Assembly: GCA_004352715.1 (NCBI GenBank)
Contig: SCFE01000001.1
Coordinates: forward strand, 4,046,839 to 4,110,838
DNA: 64,000 nucleotides
Reading direction: 5' to 3'
Source of the DNA: Hofstenia miamia
Lineage: Eukaryota; Xenacoelomorpha; Acoela
The notes beneath the pieces were generated by a model. That model saw only the letters and a list, made by a program, of their open reading frames with translations. It did not search any database and was not told where the DNA came from. Shown here piece by piece: positions 46,353-56,978 of the stretch. The translations under genes and the position numbers were made by a program. Position 1 is the stretch's first letter. Every line of letters begins with the position of its first letter.

Positions 46353-47918
46353 AAGTGCACGCCAAAAAATTGTAGACACCCTATTTTTTTACTTTTGTCA
46401 GCCAATCGGAACCCGTTTTGGCTCAAACTAAGCCCAAAATGATAGAAAACCATAGTGCATTACCTCTAGACAGTTTCAGTTCAAACAAAGATTTATTTTT
46501 TAGAAAAATCAAATAAAAGATTTATTTTGATAGAGACAAAAATATGTAGACACTCCCATTTCCAAAACAAAATAAGTCATTTAAATGTAAAATTTTCTTA
46601 TTTAAATATCAAAATCCAATCATTTAATATGTAGTTTCTCCTCCTTTAGCTTTAATAACTGCTAAACAGCGAGATTTCATAGATTTTACCAATGTGATCA
46701 GATATTTCTGGTCAATTTTGCTCCACTCAGCTAGTAATTCTTTCTTTAAATCTTCCACGTTATCAAATTGCCTTCCTCCTTTATAAACTTGACGGCTTAG
46801 ATATCCCCAGAGGTTCTCAATTGGATTTAAGTCCGGAGACCTTGATGGCCACTCCATTAATTCAATATTTTGTTCCGAAATCCATGACTTTGTTTCCTTA
46901 GAATTATGACTTGTTGCCAAATCATGTTGTAAAACAAATTCTATACCATGGTGAAGATGCGCAAACGGAAGCAGATATTCAGAAAGTCTATCAATGTAAT
47001 TACTTGAATTCTGTTTGCCTTCTACAAAAACTATTTCCGTTTTTCATTTTGAACTAAAGCCAGCCCAAATCATGAATCCACCACCTCCGAATTACCGCTT
47101 GGAGAATATTTATTTTTCCTTACGTAGATCCCTCCAATACTATTGTAGACCATCAGGGCCGTCTAAGTTAAATTTTTTTTCATCCGTAAAGATCGTTTTT
47201 TCCCAAAATTTTGACTACCAGTCTACCATTTCTTCTGCCCAGTTTAGGCGGTTATTCTTGTGCCATTTGGTGAGCGTTGGTTTTCCGTTTCGTTTTTCAT
47301 AAGACAAAATATCACTATTCTGTAACTCCCTTTGTGCGGTACGTACACTGCATGATAAACCAAGCTCATAATGCAACTTTTTTGTCGACTTTTTACCCTT
47401 ACACGCTTTGCGTATAAGTAACCGTCGATCTCTTGGGCTTAACATTTTAGGTCTTCCGGTAGCCTTTTTCTTCTCATACGTTTCAGGATCACGTAAATAC
47501 ATATATATTACCTCTCTAGATCTATTCAGCTCTTTAGCGATCTCAGATACTCCACAATTGCGTTTTTTAAGGCTTTGATTTGTCCTTTTTCATATTCATT
47601 AAGGGATTTCTTTCTACTCATGAATTTGCCCGAAATTCAATACGAAAACACTCGTCCCAAGTTAGAGAAACAACTTATATTAGGTAAATTAAATAATATT
47701 TTAAAAAAGAACCATTGTAAATATGAAAAAACTAGTTTTTTAAGCCTAATGTGGGTGTCTACAAACTTATGACACGTGTCATTTTCAAACATTTGTGTGG
47801 AAAGTACTCCTTAAAATTATTTGTTTGAATTGTTTGGGCTTAGTTTGAGCCAAAACGGGTTCCTATTGGCTGAAAAAAGTAAAAAAATAGGGCGTCTACA
47901 AATTTTTGGCGTGCACTT
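46353..47918 (-). mobile_element. Tc1-type element, full structure, decayed ORF
   Basis: A 1566-bp element flanked by TA (46351-46352 and 47919-47920). The ends form about 86-bp inverted repeats (46353-46438 and 47833-47918) beginning AAGTGCACGCCAAAAA and ending AGCCCAAA, with a few mismatches. Length and one internal minus-strand transposase frame match autonomous Tc1 elements. Confidence 0.9.
46624..47621 (-). pseudogene. Tc1 (DD34E) transposase pseudogene
   Basis: ATG at 47621 gives MSRKKSLNEYEKGQIKALK; a frameshift near 47560 then leads to the HTH and GRP motif (KKATGRPKMLSPRD). Motifs in order: TIFTDEKKFNLDGPDG with the first Asp, LQHDLATSH with the second Asp, and SPDLNPIENLWGYLSR with the Glu, exactly 34 residues after the second Asp. 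Several in-frame stops lie between about 46990 and 47160 and one lies before KTEIVFVEG. All three catalytic residues are preserved, so inactivation looks fairly recent, but this copy cannot make a full protein. Confidence 0.88.
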
Positions 47919-47931
47919 TAAAACTGATACG

Positions 47932-48540
47932 CAGAGTTGGAAACAGGACTGAATTCTTATCCCGGGCCCGTTCAATCTTTATGCTGAGCCTGTTTTTATA
48001 TTCTCGTCCCGTCTAGTACACTTCAAGCGGGTTTTGAAAAAAAATGTTTGGTTCATTGTGAACTCAATTTGAGGATGTCAAAAAATAATGTTTGAATATT
48101 AGTAGAGTATTAAATCTTAACTAAACAGCAAGTTCTTGGTATATTCTTATATTTAATAATTCCTCTAATAAATGTACACGTATCTCACAAAATATAACAA
48201 AGTAATACGTTATGAAATTAATTAAAATTGAAAAACTGCCATTAAGAATTCAATTCCCCTCGAAATAAAATTAAGGAATCTCTTTAAAATGTAATCGCTG
48301 AATGTATTTATACACAAAAAGACGAACATTTTTCAGAAGATATGAGTCCGTTTTCTGCGTCAGAATTTAGGAGTTCGACATCTCCAAGTCTCTGCTGACA
48401 TCTGAGATCGTCTCGAACTCCTGCTCAGTCCAGCTTTACTAAAATAATTATTTTAGTTTCATTTTTGTAGTCCCGGGCCCGTTTCAAGGAAAAAGTTCTG
48501 TCCCGGGCTCGTCAAATGTCCCGTCCAGTTTCCATCTCTA
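47932..48540. mobile_element. hAT-type MITE with CCCGGGC words
   Basis: A 609-bp non-coding element. Left end CAGAGTTGGAAACAGGAC; right end (reverse complement) TAGAGATGGAAACTGGAC. Flanking octamers are CTGATACG (47924-47931) and CTGATACC (48541-48548), 7 of 8 identical, as expected for hAT. CCCGGGCCCG or CCCGGGCTCG words plus CCCGTC occur near both ends. It sits only 11 bp beyond the Tc1 element. Confidence 0.75.
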
Positions 48541-48548
48541 CTGATACC

Positions 48549-48774
48549 ACCGATTGAACGGAAAAGTTATTTACTTGAATAATGCAATGATGATCTGCAA
48601 CTTTTTGGTACAATGTAAGGCAATCCTCATTAGTTTGCACTTTGAAAATGTGTCAATAGTTACTTAAATTTTCCGTCTCAAACGTTTTTGTACATTTTAT
48701 AAACCAAAAATTGCTTTCCATTTGATTCAGTTAAAACATTTTAAGATACTTTTTGAATTATTTTCAAGAGTGAC
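48549..48774. other. short intergenic stretch
   Basis: AT-rich sequence between two MITEs; nothing recognised. Confidence 0.4.
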
Positions 48775-49304
48775 TACAGGAGAAGTCGCTTAATAACAAC
48801 TCAATGGAAATTGAGCAAAAGTTGTTAAGTGGTTGTTGTTAAAAACCGAAGTTTGTTTAAATATCGTTTAATAGAAATTCGAAAGTTGTAATAAACAAGT
48901 GTTAATAACTCATTGGTAATAGTATTTAAAAGTATAATATTAACATTGTAATATGGAATTAAAGGAGCTCTAAATAATGTTGGAAACAGCTAAGAAATTT
49001 AATAAGAATTCGCAGAGTACTGGCTGTCTAATTATGTAAAGTTGAAAGCTATAATATATCAAAGAGAAGAATGCTATAATGTATAATATAAAATCATCAA
49101 AATATAGTATTTTTAGACAGATGCCAAACTAATATTATATTGGAAAGTCATCCAAATATATTAAATGCACTATTTTGTATCGGATCTATAATAATAGATA
49201 TAAGTCGTTATATTATAACCCAAATTGGTGCATAAGAGGCATTGATGCACTACTTTTTGACGGTCAAAGAGGATACTAGCAAATTGTTCCAGATACAAAC
49301 ATCT

Positions 49305-51540
49305 TATTATTATTATTATTAAATAGATTTATTACCTTAATACAGGTCTACAAATATATTAAACAGTCAACAAAAGTCATTTATGGACTGATGAACTACA
49401 AGATGATTTGCATGATTTGCATGGACAAACAAGATAGTGTGTGCATCTAATATCAATACTAAAAGTGTAATTGAGATGTAATCTGCAAAAATCTAGGAGA
49501 TTTTTTTTGACAATGCTGTAATCGTCAAATAAGTTAATGTTTGTGTTTATATGAATAAAATTAGCCAAGCGAGTGATGCGATTAAAATAGAAGTAAGCTG
49601 TCTTTGATTTCTTTATACGTGTTATTTGAAAGAGATTAAAATTTTTAGAACGTAATCCTGGGCGGTTTGGGTAATATAAATATAAATAATCCAAAGCATT
49701 GAGATCCAAGCGGTTTGTTAAAAGTTTGTTTAGATAAAGTAAATCATAAAATTGAAATAGTAGAGGAATTGGGAATAAGTTGAGGTTAAGAAGTCTAATT
49801 TTATAGTTTCCGATATTTTGAATCCACTTAGTACATCGACGCTGTAAACGTTCTAATTTATCAACATCACCTGAAGATGGAAACCAAATCTGAGATGCAT
49901 ACATGACAGAAGTCAGGATTAAAGATTTGTAAAGAGTAAGTTTTACGTGGTATGAAGTATTAAAGGGAATTGATCTCTTTAATAACATAAAAGAATAATT
50001 ACACTTTCTTATTTTTTCAGACACATGTAAAGTCCAGGATAAATCATGACTAAAATACACACCAAGATCTTTAACATATGCAATAGGCTTAAGTATTGAA
50101 TCTTCAATTTGAATAGACGAATCAGATATAGGATAAGAGATATATTCACATTTTTTCTTATTAAACATCATTTTGTTATTTTTTGACCAAACTACGAGGG
50201 AAGAGTAGTCATCTTCAATGTAGTGTAAAGATGGAGAAAAAATTTTTAGATCATCAGCGAATAAGTATGGGGTGCAATTAAGACAATAAGAAGGAATGTC
50301 ATTTATAAATATGAGGAATAATAATGGTCCCAACACTGAGCCTTGAGGCACACCACTGGTAACAGGTAACCAACTGGATCGACAAGAATTTATACTAACA
50401 CATTGAACTCGATTTGTCAAGTAAGAAGCAAGGATTTTAAGAATTTTCCCACCAATACCGAAATTGAATAACTTATGTATTAGAAGTCCATGTGGGACTG
50501 AGTCGAATGCTTTGCGAAAATCTAAGTGAAGCACGTAAGAAAACTGAGACTCTTCATATAATTTGTATATACCATCTAAGAATAATAGGAGTTGGGTGAC
50601 TGTAGAGCGACCCTTAATGAAACCAAATTGCTGCTTATTAAGTTTGTAGCGTACAAAACTGTAAAGTTGATCAAAAAGTAATTTTTCAAACAGTAGTGAT
50701 AGTCTTGGAAGGGAAGCTATTGGACGGTAATTATTTGCTATTTTCCGATCACCTGATTTAAATAATGGTCTGAGGATAGCTTGTTTCCATAAATCAGGGT
50801 AATAACCTGAATCAATAATAAATCGAAACAGATTTAAGATATGAACTGATAATTGCGATGAATATTGCTTTAAAAATGAGCCAGGGAGATTATCAGATCC
50901 ACAGTTTGAGTTACAGTTAGCTAATAGAGGGATAATATCATCAAGTTCGATAGATATATCATTGAAGTCAAGATTATCAAATGAACAAGTTATCTCATCC
51001 TTTGGAGAATAAATAGAGGCAAAATATTCGTTAAAAAGGCTGCAAATATCAAAGTCTGTCATAGCAAATTTGGACTCCCAAGAGATAGGACGAGGAAAAG
51101 TTTGAAGATCTAAAGATCGAAGTAATTTATAACAGGAATTGACGTCAGAAATGTCTGAAAAACTTTGTAGAAATATTAATCTATGAAGTTCAAATGACTC
51201 AAGGAGATTATTCTGCAATGATTTTAAGCGGCAAAAATCAGAAAAATCGTTCGTCCTTTGATATTTGCGATGCTGAGATTCTGTTTTGTTATAGATGTGA
51301 AGAGTATGCGAAGATGTATATGATGGCAAAATACGACGCTTAAGTCGTTTCCTAGGAACAAATGTAGCTATAATTTCAAAAAGAGAGTCATACCAATAAG
51401 AGATATAAGACGAATTATTCACATAAAAAGAGAATAATGACATTGAAATTATTATTACGAAAGTTACTATTAACCGGCTTTGAAGATACTTACTTGACTT
51501 GTTATTGGTTGTTAATAAACAGAGATTGTTTCTAAACTAG
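49305..51540 (-). mobile_element. 5'-truncated non-LTR retrotransposon (Jockey/CR1-like)
   Basis: On the minus strand it comprises the end of the endonuclease-RT linker, the RT ORF, a short 3' UTR with AATAAA, and an (AAT)n tail at about 49305-49323. The apurinic endonuclease and ORF1 are absent, the usual result of incomplete target-primed reverse transcription. It lies within a TA-flanked MITE. Confidence 0.8.
49377..51443 (-). CDS. non-LTR reverse transcriptase ORF, intact over 688 codons
   Basis: The best-preserved transposon ORF in the window. It opens in the linker that normally follows the endonuclease (IIATFVPRKRLKRRILPSY). RT motifs follow in order: WKQAILRPLFKSG, NNYRPIASLPRLSLLFEKLL, QQFGFIKGRSTVTQL, LHLDFRKAFDSVPHGLL, TSGVPQGSVLGPLLFLIFI, the active site YLFADDLKIF, NNKMMFNKKKCEY, YVKDLGVYFS, then a C-terminal domain ending in Cys-rich CPCKSCKSSC. 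The F-x-DD and first Asp (LDFRKAFD) are intact. No RNase H is seen. The frame stays open about 30 codons upstream of the ATG, so that ATG is probably not the original start. Without an endonuclease this copy is not autonomous. Confidence 0.88.
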   Translation of the reverse strand: MSLFSFYVNNSSYISYWYDSLFEIIATFVPRKRLKRRILPSYTSSHTLHIYNKTESQHRKYQRTNDFSDFCRLKSLQNNLLESFELHRLIFLQSFSDISDVNSCYKLLRSLDLQTFPRPISWESKFAMTDFDICSLFNEYFASIYSPKDEITCSFDNLDFNDISIELDDIIPLLANCNSNCGSDNLPGSFLKQYSSQLSVHILNLFRFIIDSGYYPDLWKQAILRPLFKSGDRKIANNYRPIASLPRLSLLFEKLLFDQLYSFVRYKLNKQQFGFIKGRSTVTQLLLFLDGIYKLYEESQFSYVLHLDFRKAFDSVPHGLLIHKLFNFGIGGKILKILASYLTNRVQCVSINSCRSSWLPVTSGVPQGSVLGPLLFLIFINDIPSYCLNCTPYLFADDLKIFSPSLHYIEDDYSSLVVWSKNNKMMFNKKKCEYISYPISDSSIQIEDSILKPIAYVKDLGVYFSHDLSWTLHVSEKIRKCNYSFMLLKRSIPFNTSYHVKLTLYKSLILTSVMYASQIWFPSSGDVDKLERLQRRCTKWIQNIGNYKIRLLNLNLFPIPLLFQFYDLLYLNKLLTNRLDLNALDYLYLYYPNRPGLRSKNFNLFQITRIKKSKTAYFYFNRITRLANFIHINTNINLFDDYSIVKKNLLDFCRLHLNYTFSIDIRCTHYLVCPCKSCKSSCSSSVHK

Positions 51541-51646
51541 TTGTCAATAAGCGTACTGAATTACTATTGACTGGCGACCGGCATCGCGTTTGTGTTGTTA
51601 TTAAAAGGAGCTTGCTATAAATCGGAGTGTTATTAATCGACTTCTG

Positions 51647-51853
51647 TATTAATTCTCTAGGTAAGTCGTTTCAATTTGTTTACGATAGGGTTTTCTAATT
51701 TTGCTTGTAATGTAACCCGAATTGGGGCATCTCTCTACATATGTAGACATTGCATGTTTAATGTTTTACCATGTTGCTAATATAAGTGATACTTTCATAA
51801 GAAATTAAAACTTCCGATGAAATAACAATGACAGACTTTCACTGATACAGATC

Positions 51854-51907
<54 letters not shown>

Positions 51908-51927
51908 TGCAGCTTAATTTCTACAAG
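51647..51927. other. intergenic with (TA)n at 51858-51904
   Basis: AT-rich; ends in a 47-bp (TA)n array next to a MITE. Confidence 0.5.
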
Positions 51928-52132
51928 CAAGGGCGTAGCCATTGGGGCAGAATATTGTTGCTTCTTGACATTGTCTTCTTGCATTATCCTGTTGCAATGC
52001 CGGCTTTTTTCCCATTACTCGGCCTTTCCAGAAACAGTAGTGACGTTATCCACTCTACCCTGCACAGCAGTTGGATAGAATCCTCCTTGGGGTGGGGCAG
52101 CAGCTCGACTGCCCATCTTAGCTACACCTTTG
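51928..52132. mobile_element. 205-bp hAT-type MITE with GGCGTAGCC terminus
   Basis: Left end CAAGGGCGTAGCCA; right end (reverse complement) CAAAGGTGTAGCTA. Flanking octamers are TCTACAAG and TCTATAAG, 7 of 8 identical. The overlapping + strand frame is not a gene. It is distinctly more GC-rich than its surroundings. Confidence 0.65.
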
Positions 52133-52717
52133 TCTATAAGTAGTCCACTTATGGTGGCTGAGTGAGTTTGCATGTTTGAAACATTTTTAACTAATTAATT
52201 GCGATAGTACATATTAGGATATGCGGTATATGAACCATATTTAAGCTGTGTATTTTCATTAATTTCATTGATTTATCTCAAGTAGCTGTCTGTTTGTCAT
52301 TTTACAAAATGTTGCCAAATAATCCATGGTTTTCTCAAAAAATCCAATTCCAATACCATACGAATCTTAAGAAGTTTTTGAAATAAATATTTATAGTTTC
52401 AATATTTGTTGCGGTTTCAAAATTAAACGTGCGATGTGGTTGTATGTTTGGTAATATTCCCTGCGGTGCAATGACTACCCGAAAATCCTTAATCGCACCA
52501 ATCTCTGAGGAAGGCATATATTTTGCCTAGTACTTTGAATTAGTTTGGTGTATTTAACTAAATTTTTTGTTTTAATGCGTCTAGAGAAAAAGGATTAAAC
52601 TCTGATCATGCTTTAGCTTCCTCAGTTAGTATATGAAAAATAGTAAACTTTGTTAGACCATTCTGCATTAGAGTATTATTAATAGATTATAAAAAAAGTT
52701 AGTAATAATGTTATATA
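52133..52717. other. intergenic, no gene seen
   Basis: AT-rich sequence without recognisable features. Confidence 0.45.
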
Positions 52718-53957
52718 CATTCTTGTGCGAAAAGAATTTCGTGGTCCGAAAAAAACATTAGAGCGTTAACAAAATATTGATTTTTATGCAAATAAATATA
52801 ACAAAAACTGAAAAGTCTTGTTTGAAGTCGCAAGGGGTGTCAACATAGTACATAATAGGGTACCCAGCGTTTTTTATAATAGTTTCAATTCTTCCTGTAA
52901 GTGACTCAAAAAGTTTTTCGATATATTTATCTGGAATTTTGTAAAATTACTACTCAACTATTTTCCATAATTCGTCCAGACTTTGTTCTCTGACGCGTTC
53001 TTTCAGTTAGCTCCATAAGTTTTCAATAATATTCAGCTCTGGGGACCTTGCAGGCCAATCTGGGAACAGCGCTATTGCGTGATTTTGCATTAATTCCCTG
53101 ACAATTTGGGAATTGTGACATGGTGCGTTGTCCTTCTGGAATATGGCGTTTTTGTCCAATATAGGCGATACCTGATGTTGGAGGATTCTGATGTATTGCT
53201 AGCTATCCATTGTATCTTGAATTCTGACCAATATCCTGAGCCCACTATACCAAATAGCGCCAAACATCATATTTCGCTTTGTACCGCTTCATTGCTCCTA
53301 TGGGCCGTCGTACAAATTGAGGTGGCCAGATCCCAGCTCGATTCTGGTTTCATCAGAAAAGACGACCTTCTTCCAGTCCTGCAAGGTGTTTTTCTATGGC
53401 GCTTGTACCATCGCATTCTACAAAAAATGTGAGTTTTGTTTAGAAAGGGTTTCCTTGCTGATCTTCTTCCAAAAAGCCCATATTTTCATAAGATCCTTCT
53501 TACGCCGGAGTCACTATATTTGTGTCCATCTGCCCAGTCGCTTCTTAATTGCCTGGATGTCTGTTTTGGGCACAGAAATGCAAGACGTCTCAAATTTCGC
53601 TGGGATTTTTCCGTTTACTTTGTAGGGCGCCCCACAGGTTTCTTGTATTCTGTTCGACCTTCTTCTTTGTATGCTTTTACTATTCGCTGAACTCTACGAT
53701 GATGCAGGGAAAGATGTAGCGCAATGTCTCTCGTTTTATACGTTTCCTTCAATTTCTGGATAACAAGTTTTCGGATCTCTGTAGATGTCCATTTAGCCCC
53801 CATTATTTTAAAAACAAAACGTGCAAACAGCAATGTTTTAGACTCAAACGTTAGGCTATGATAACAACGTTAACTCAAAACATCGTTGACCGGTATTTTG
53901 CGATTAAAACAATGACGTGAAATTTGAAATTTGCGACGTTCTTTTCGCACAAGACTG
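52718..53957 (-). mobile_element. Tc1-type element with short inverted repeats
   Basis: A 1240-bp element flanked by TA. Left end CATTCTTGTGCGAAAAGAA; right end (reverse complement) CAGTCTTGTGCGAAAAGAA. It carries a minus-strand transposase relic. Family and termini differ from the elements at 31760 and 46353. Confidence 0.8.
52950..53803 (-). pseudogene. Tc1-type transposase pseudogene
   Basis: ATG at 53803 gives MGAKWTSTEIRKLVIQKLKE, then TRDIALHLSLHHRRVQRIVK (HTH) and KKPVGRPTK with an in-frame stop. The C-terminal end reads WPARSPELNIIENLWS with the catalytic Glu, then a stop, then LKERVREQSLDELWKIVE. The central part is interrupted. The + strand frames at 53106-53690 are antisense shadows. 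Confidence 0.82.
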
Positions 53958-53959
53958 TA

Positions 53960-54599
53960 TATCGGCAGTACACATAACAGCACTTAAGTAACAATTTATT
54001 TTTGTTTCCACACAATCTATGCACTGAGAATGGTAGCAATATTAATTAAGGGATAAAGCAGATGTATCCCTGAACGAAAGTATGTGGTCCACAGCATTTC
54101 CCAAATATCTTAAATAGTCTACTGTTTGAATGAATGCGCTTGTCAAGTTCGCAATCGTAGAAATTGCGAGACTGAATGTAGAGATTAATAAAATAAAACA
54201 GTAAAATTCCTAAACGTAACTATTTTTTTAAGTATGTACAAATTTCTAGCATTCCAACAGAAAGGCAAACGCAATTATAAAAATGCAATTCGGTTAAAAT
54301 TGTATTAACTCGTAAAATTATAAATACAGCTATATTTGGCTAATATTTTTTCTACTTTTACGAATTTTGAAACAGTGCAGTATCATAATATTTAAAGTAC
54401 TCTTTGTAGGTTATAATGCTATAATATTATTTTCACCAATTTTTTTATTGAAATCAATGTTACTGAATGAAAAATAAATGATCTTATTGTAACAATTCTC
54501 AATAATGTATAGCAATGAGAATTAAATAATATAATTAAGCATTCCTAAGAAAATTACTTAAAAATAAATATTTAAAACACAGAAGAATCTATTTAATAA
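53960..54599. other. intergenic, no gene seen
   Basis: AT-rich with no recognisable frame or repeat. Confidence 0.45.
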
Positions 54600-54764
54600 A
54601 TACTAGCAAATTGTTCCAGATACAAACATCTTATTATTATTATTATTAAATAGATTTATTACCTTAATACAGGTCTACAAATATATTAAACAGTCAACAA
54701 AAGTCATTTATGGACTGATGAACTACAAGATGATTTGCATGATTTGCATGGACAAACAAGATAG
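54600..54764 (-). repeat. 165-bp exact copy of the 3' end of the RT element
   Basis: Identical to 49273-49437, including about 30 bp that lie outside the (AAT)n tail, and ends at a single N (54765). Because host flank is copied together with the element end, it is better explained as a misjoined assembly fragment than as a second insertion. Confidence 0.8.
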
Positions 54765-54765
54765 N

Positions 54766-55078
54766 TGTATATATGTATATATCTCCTTTGTGATGTCAAA
54801 AACTCGGCAGTAGTACGAAATTATATTCTAAATAATTGGCAAATTTCTTATTGGGAGGAATTACTGTTTAGTTTCATAAAATACGTCTCATTGATAAATG
54901 TTATTATTATTATTACACTGTTTGAAGACGTACAATGAATAATATTGTCTACAAACAGTGTTTTGCAGGCTGTTTTGTTGTCAGCAAGTCAGACACTATT
55001 TTAGCAAGTGTATGTTATTAAAATCATTGTCATTATTGTAGATTTCATGACATTAGCTTTATATTGTACAAAAATATA

Positions 55079-55126
<48 letters not shown>

Positions 55127-55789
55127 TTATCCAGAATGTTTATAAAGAAAAACACACATCGTATTCATAGTCCACGATAATATTTACACAGTTGTTTTTT
55201 TTAAACTTTTTCCTATCCACTTGCTTGCTTATTGTAGGATTGCTGAACAGAGCATGATGAGCCACTTTGTTACAAAAAATTATTAATGTAAATAAGGATT
55301 ATTTTATTTCCTCCATGTGATTCTTGAATTTTATTTTGGCTTTACTCTACCAGTATTGATAATTAGACAGTATTGAAACTCAGTATTGATGGGGTCACCC
55401 AGTATCCACAACCCAAGTATAAAAACTTGCTCAGGTCCTAGATCAATGTTTATTGCAAAAAATTTACAATTTTTCATACTGTAAGTATTTATAAGCTAAT
55501 TTAGCGTGGGAAGACATCAACATTCTGGCAAAGGAAATAGATTGCTATATTAACACACTATATCATAAATAGACCAATAATAAACTATATAGGTAGTCTG
55601 ATAACAACTTAAGCTACAGAGAAATAAAATATGTAATTTGATTACAAGGGTGTTCGTTAATTACGTCAAACATCATTGAGTTATGCCTTGGATTGAACAA
55701 TAGTGCATACATAATACATATTCAAAAAATAAAGATAAATGTGCAAATTATGTAAAAGAAAACTAGTAGGAAAATTGTAGTCTGTAATA
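54766..55789. other. intergenic, no gene seen; (TA)n at 55076-55122
   Basis: AT-rich, with a long (TA)n array. Nothing else recognised. Confidence 0.45.
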
Positions 55790-56560
55790 TTTTGAGTACC
55801 CTTAAATAATTTGGGAGAATGTAAAACTTTCTTTCATTCTTTTCATCCTATAAATTGTGTCCCATTCACGTTTATTTCTCTGTTCATAGTTTGTACTAGC
55901 TAATTGTTTTGGAATTAAGTGGTGCAAATGGATGTGATTTTTTTTGCATCTGTATCCATAGCCGATCACATAACATTTGCCCTCGTTCATATAGTGAATC
56001 ACAATTGGCAGCTGTTATAGCATTTCCATATTTAAAATCTCTAAATATAATTCTTAGAGCACGCATTTGAATGGTTCCTAACTTCTTGCTTTGTTCTATG
56101 CTGTTGTGCCATACTGGAGCAGCATATTCAAGTGATAATCTTATAAGAGTTTTAAATATAGTAACAATGTCTTTGTTAGGAATTGTACATTGTTTTAATT
56201 AACGTAAATATTGTAGTTTTTTTGTTTCTTTCTTTGTTGTATATTAGAAATTACTATGAATCCCACTTTAGATTATTTTATACAATTAGTTCAATTTATT
56301 AGACCAATTGGTAATTAAACTTCTGGAGGATATTAATAATTATGAAAAAAAGAAAATGTTAATTCTTTTGCTTTCTTTATATTGATCACTGCACTGTTTT
56401 CATTACACCAGTTATGGGCTGTTTGTACAACATTGTCACATTCAACAATTTGGAATAAGTGTTCAAAAGAAATGGTCTACACACTATAATACTAAATCAC
56501 CATCAGACACAACAATTAAATCCATTTTTGATATATTCTTGGATACAATCCCTGTAGTGG
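55790..56560 (-). pseudogene. decayed non-LTR reverse transcriptase 3' half
   Basis: The minus strand near 56395-56480 reads FEHLFQIVECDNVVQTAHNW, then CNENSAVINIKKAKEL, the W-x-x-x-N-x-x-x-x-N-x-x-K-x-K stretch after the RT active site. Near 55990-56160 it reads TLIRLSLEYAAPVWHNSI, then LGTIQMRALRIIFRDF, the post-RT domain. Between and beyond these are shifts and stops. A YADD-type core was not found. It is unrelated at close range to the RT at 49377. Confidence 0.65.
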
Positions 56561-56978
56561 ATCTGGACAATTAATTAAACTGTGAAGGGCAACCCTTTAC
56601 ATCAATTCGACGAGCCGAATCTTTGGACGAGAGATGAAATTGGATCGGATTTCCATTTTGAGAAAACTTCGGATCTATTTCGAATCCAAAACTTTCAAAA
56701 TATTTATACATTTTGTACTTTACATACCATAGATATTTTTACATCGAATCTCATTTTAAGTACGACTTTAATCATCTCAATATGGACAAAGTTTTGTTAG
56801 TAACGCAGAATTTCACTTCATTCTTGCCAACATGTTAGTAAATAGTTGAAAAATACTTTAAATCTAAAATTTTTAAAGGAACAATTCGTAAGCAGCGTTG
56901 AGTCAATCAGAAAGTAATTTTCTACTTCTAGGTTGACAATTACAGACAGAAACAGCCGTGTATCTCAAGCATGGATTA
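56561..56978. other. intergenic with GGATCGGAT words
   Basis: GAGAGATGAAATTGGATCGG at 56630-56649 with further TTCGGATC and TTCGAATCC words looks like one end of another hAT-type MITE. The second end was not found. Confidence 0.35.

Larger units (their letters stand above)
48777..51646. mobile_element. TA-flanked pogo/Tigger-like MITE split by a retrotransposon
   Basis: Outer ends are inverted repeats: CAGGAGAAGTCGCTTAATAA at 48777 and CAGAAGTCGATTAATAACAC (reverse complement, ending at 51646). Both are flanked by TA, and GTTGTTA/TTAATAAC words recur in both arms. The middle (about 49275-51540) is the non-LTR element. The terminus style resembles pogo/Tigger MITEs; superfamily assignment is inference. 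Confidence 0.6.

Noticed and set aside
53106-53690. Three overlapping + strand frames of 84-108 codons
   Set aside because: They are antisense shadows of the Tc1-type transposase pseudogene.
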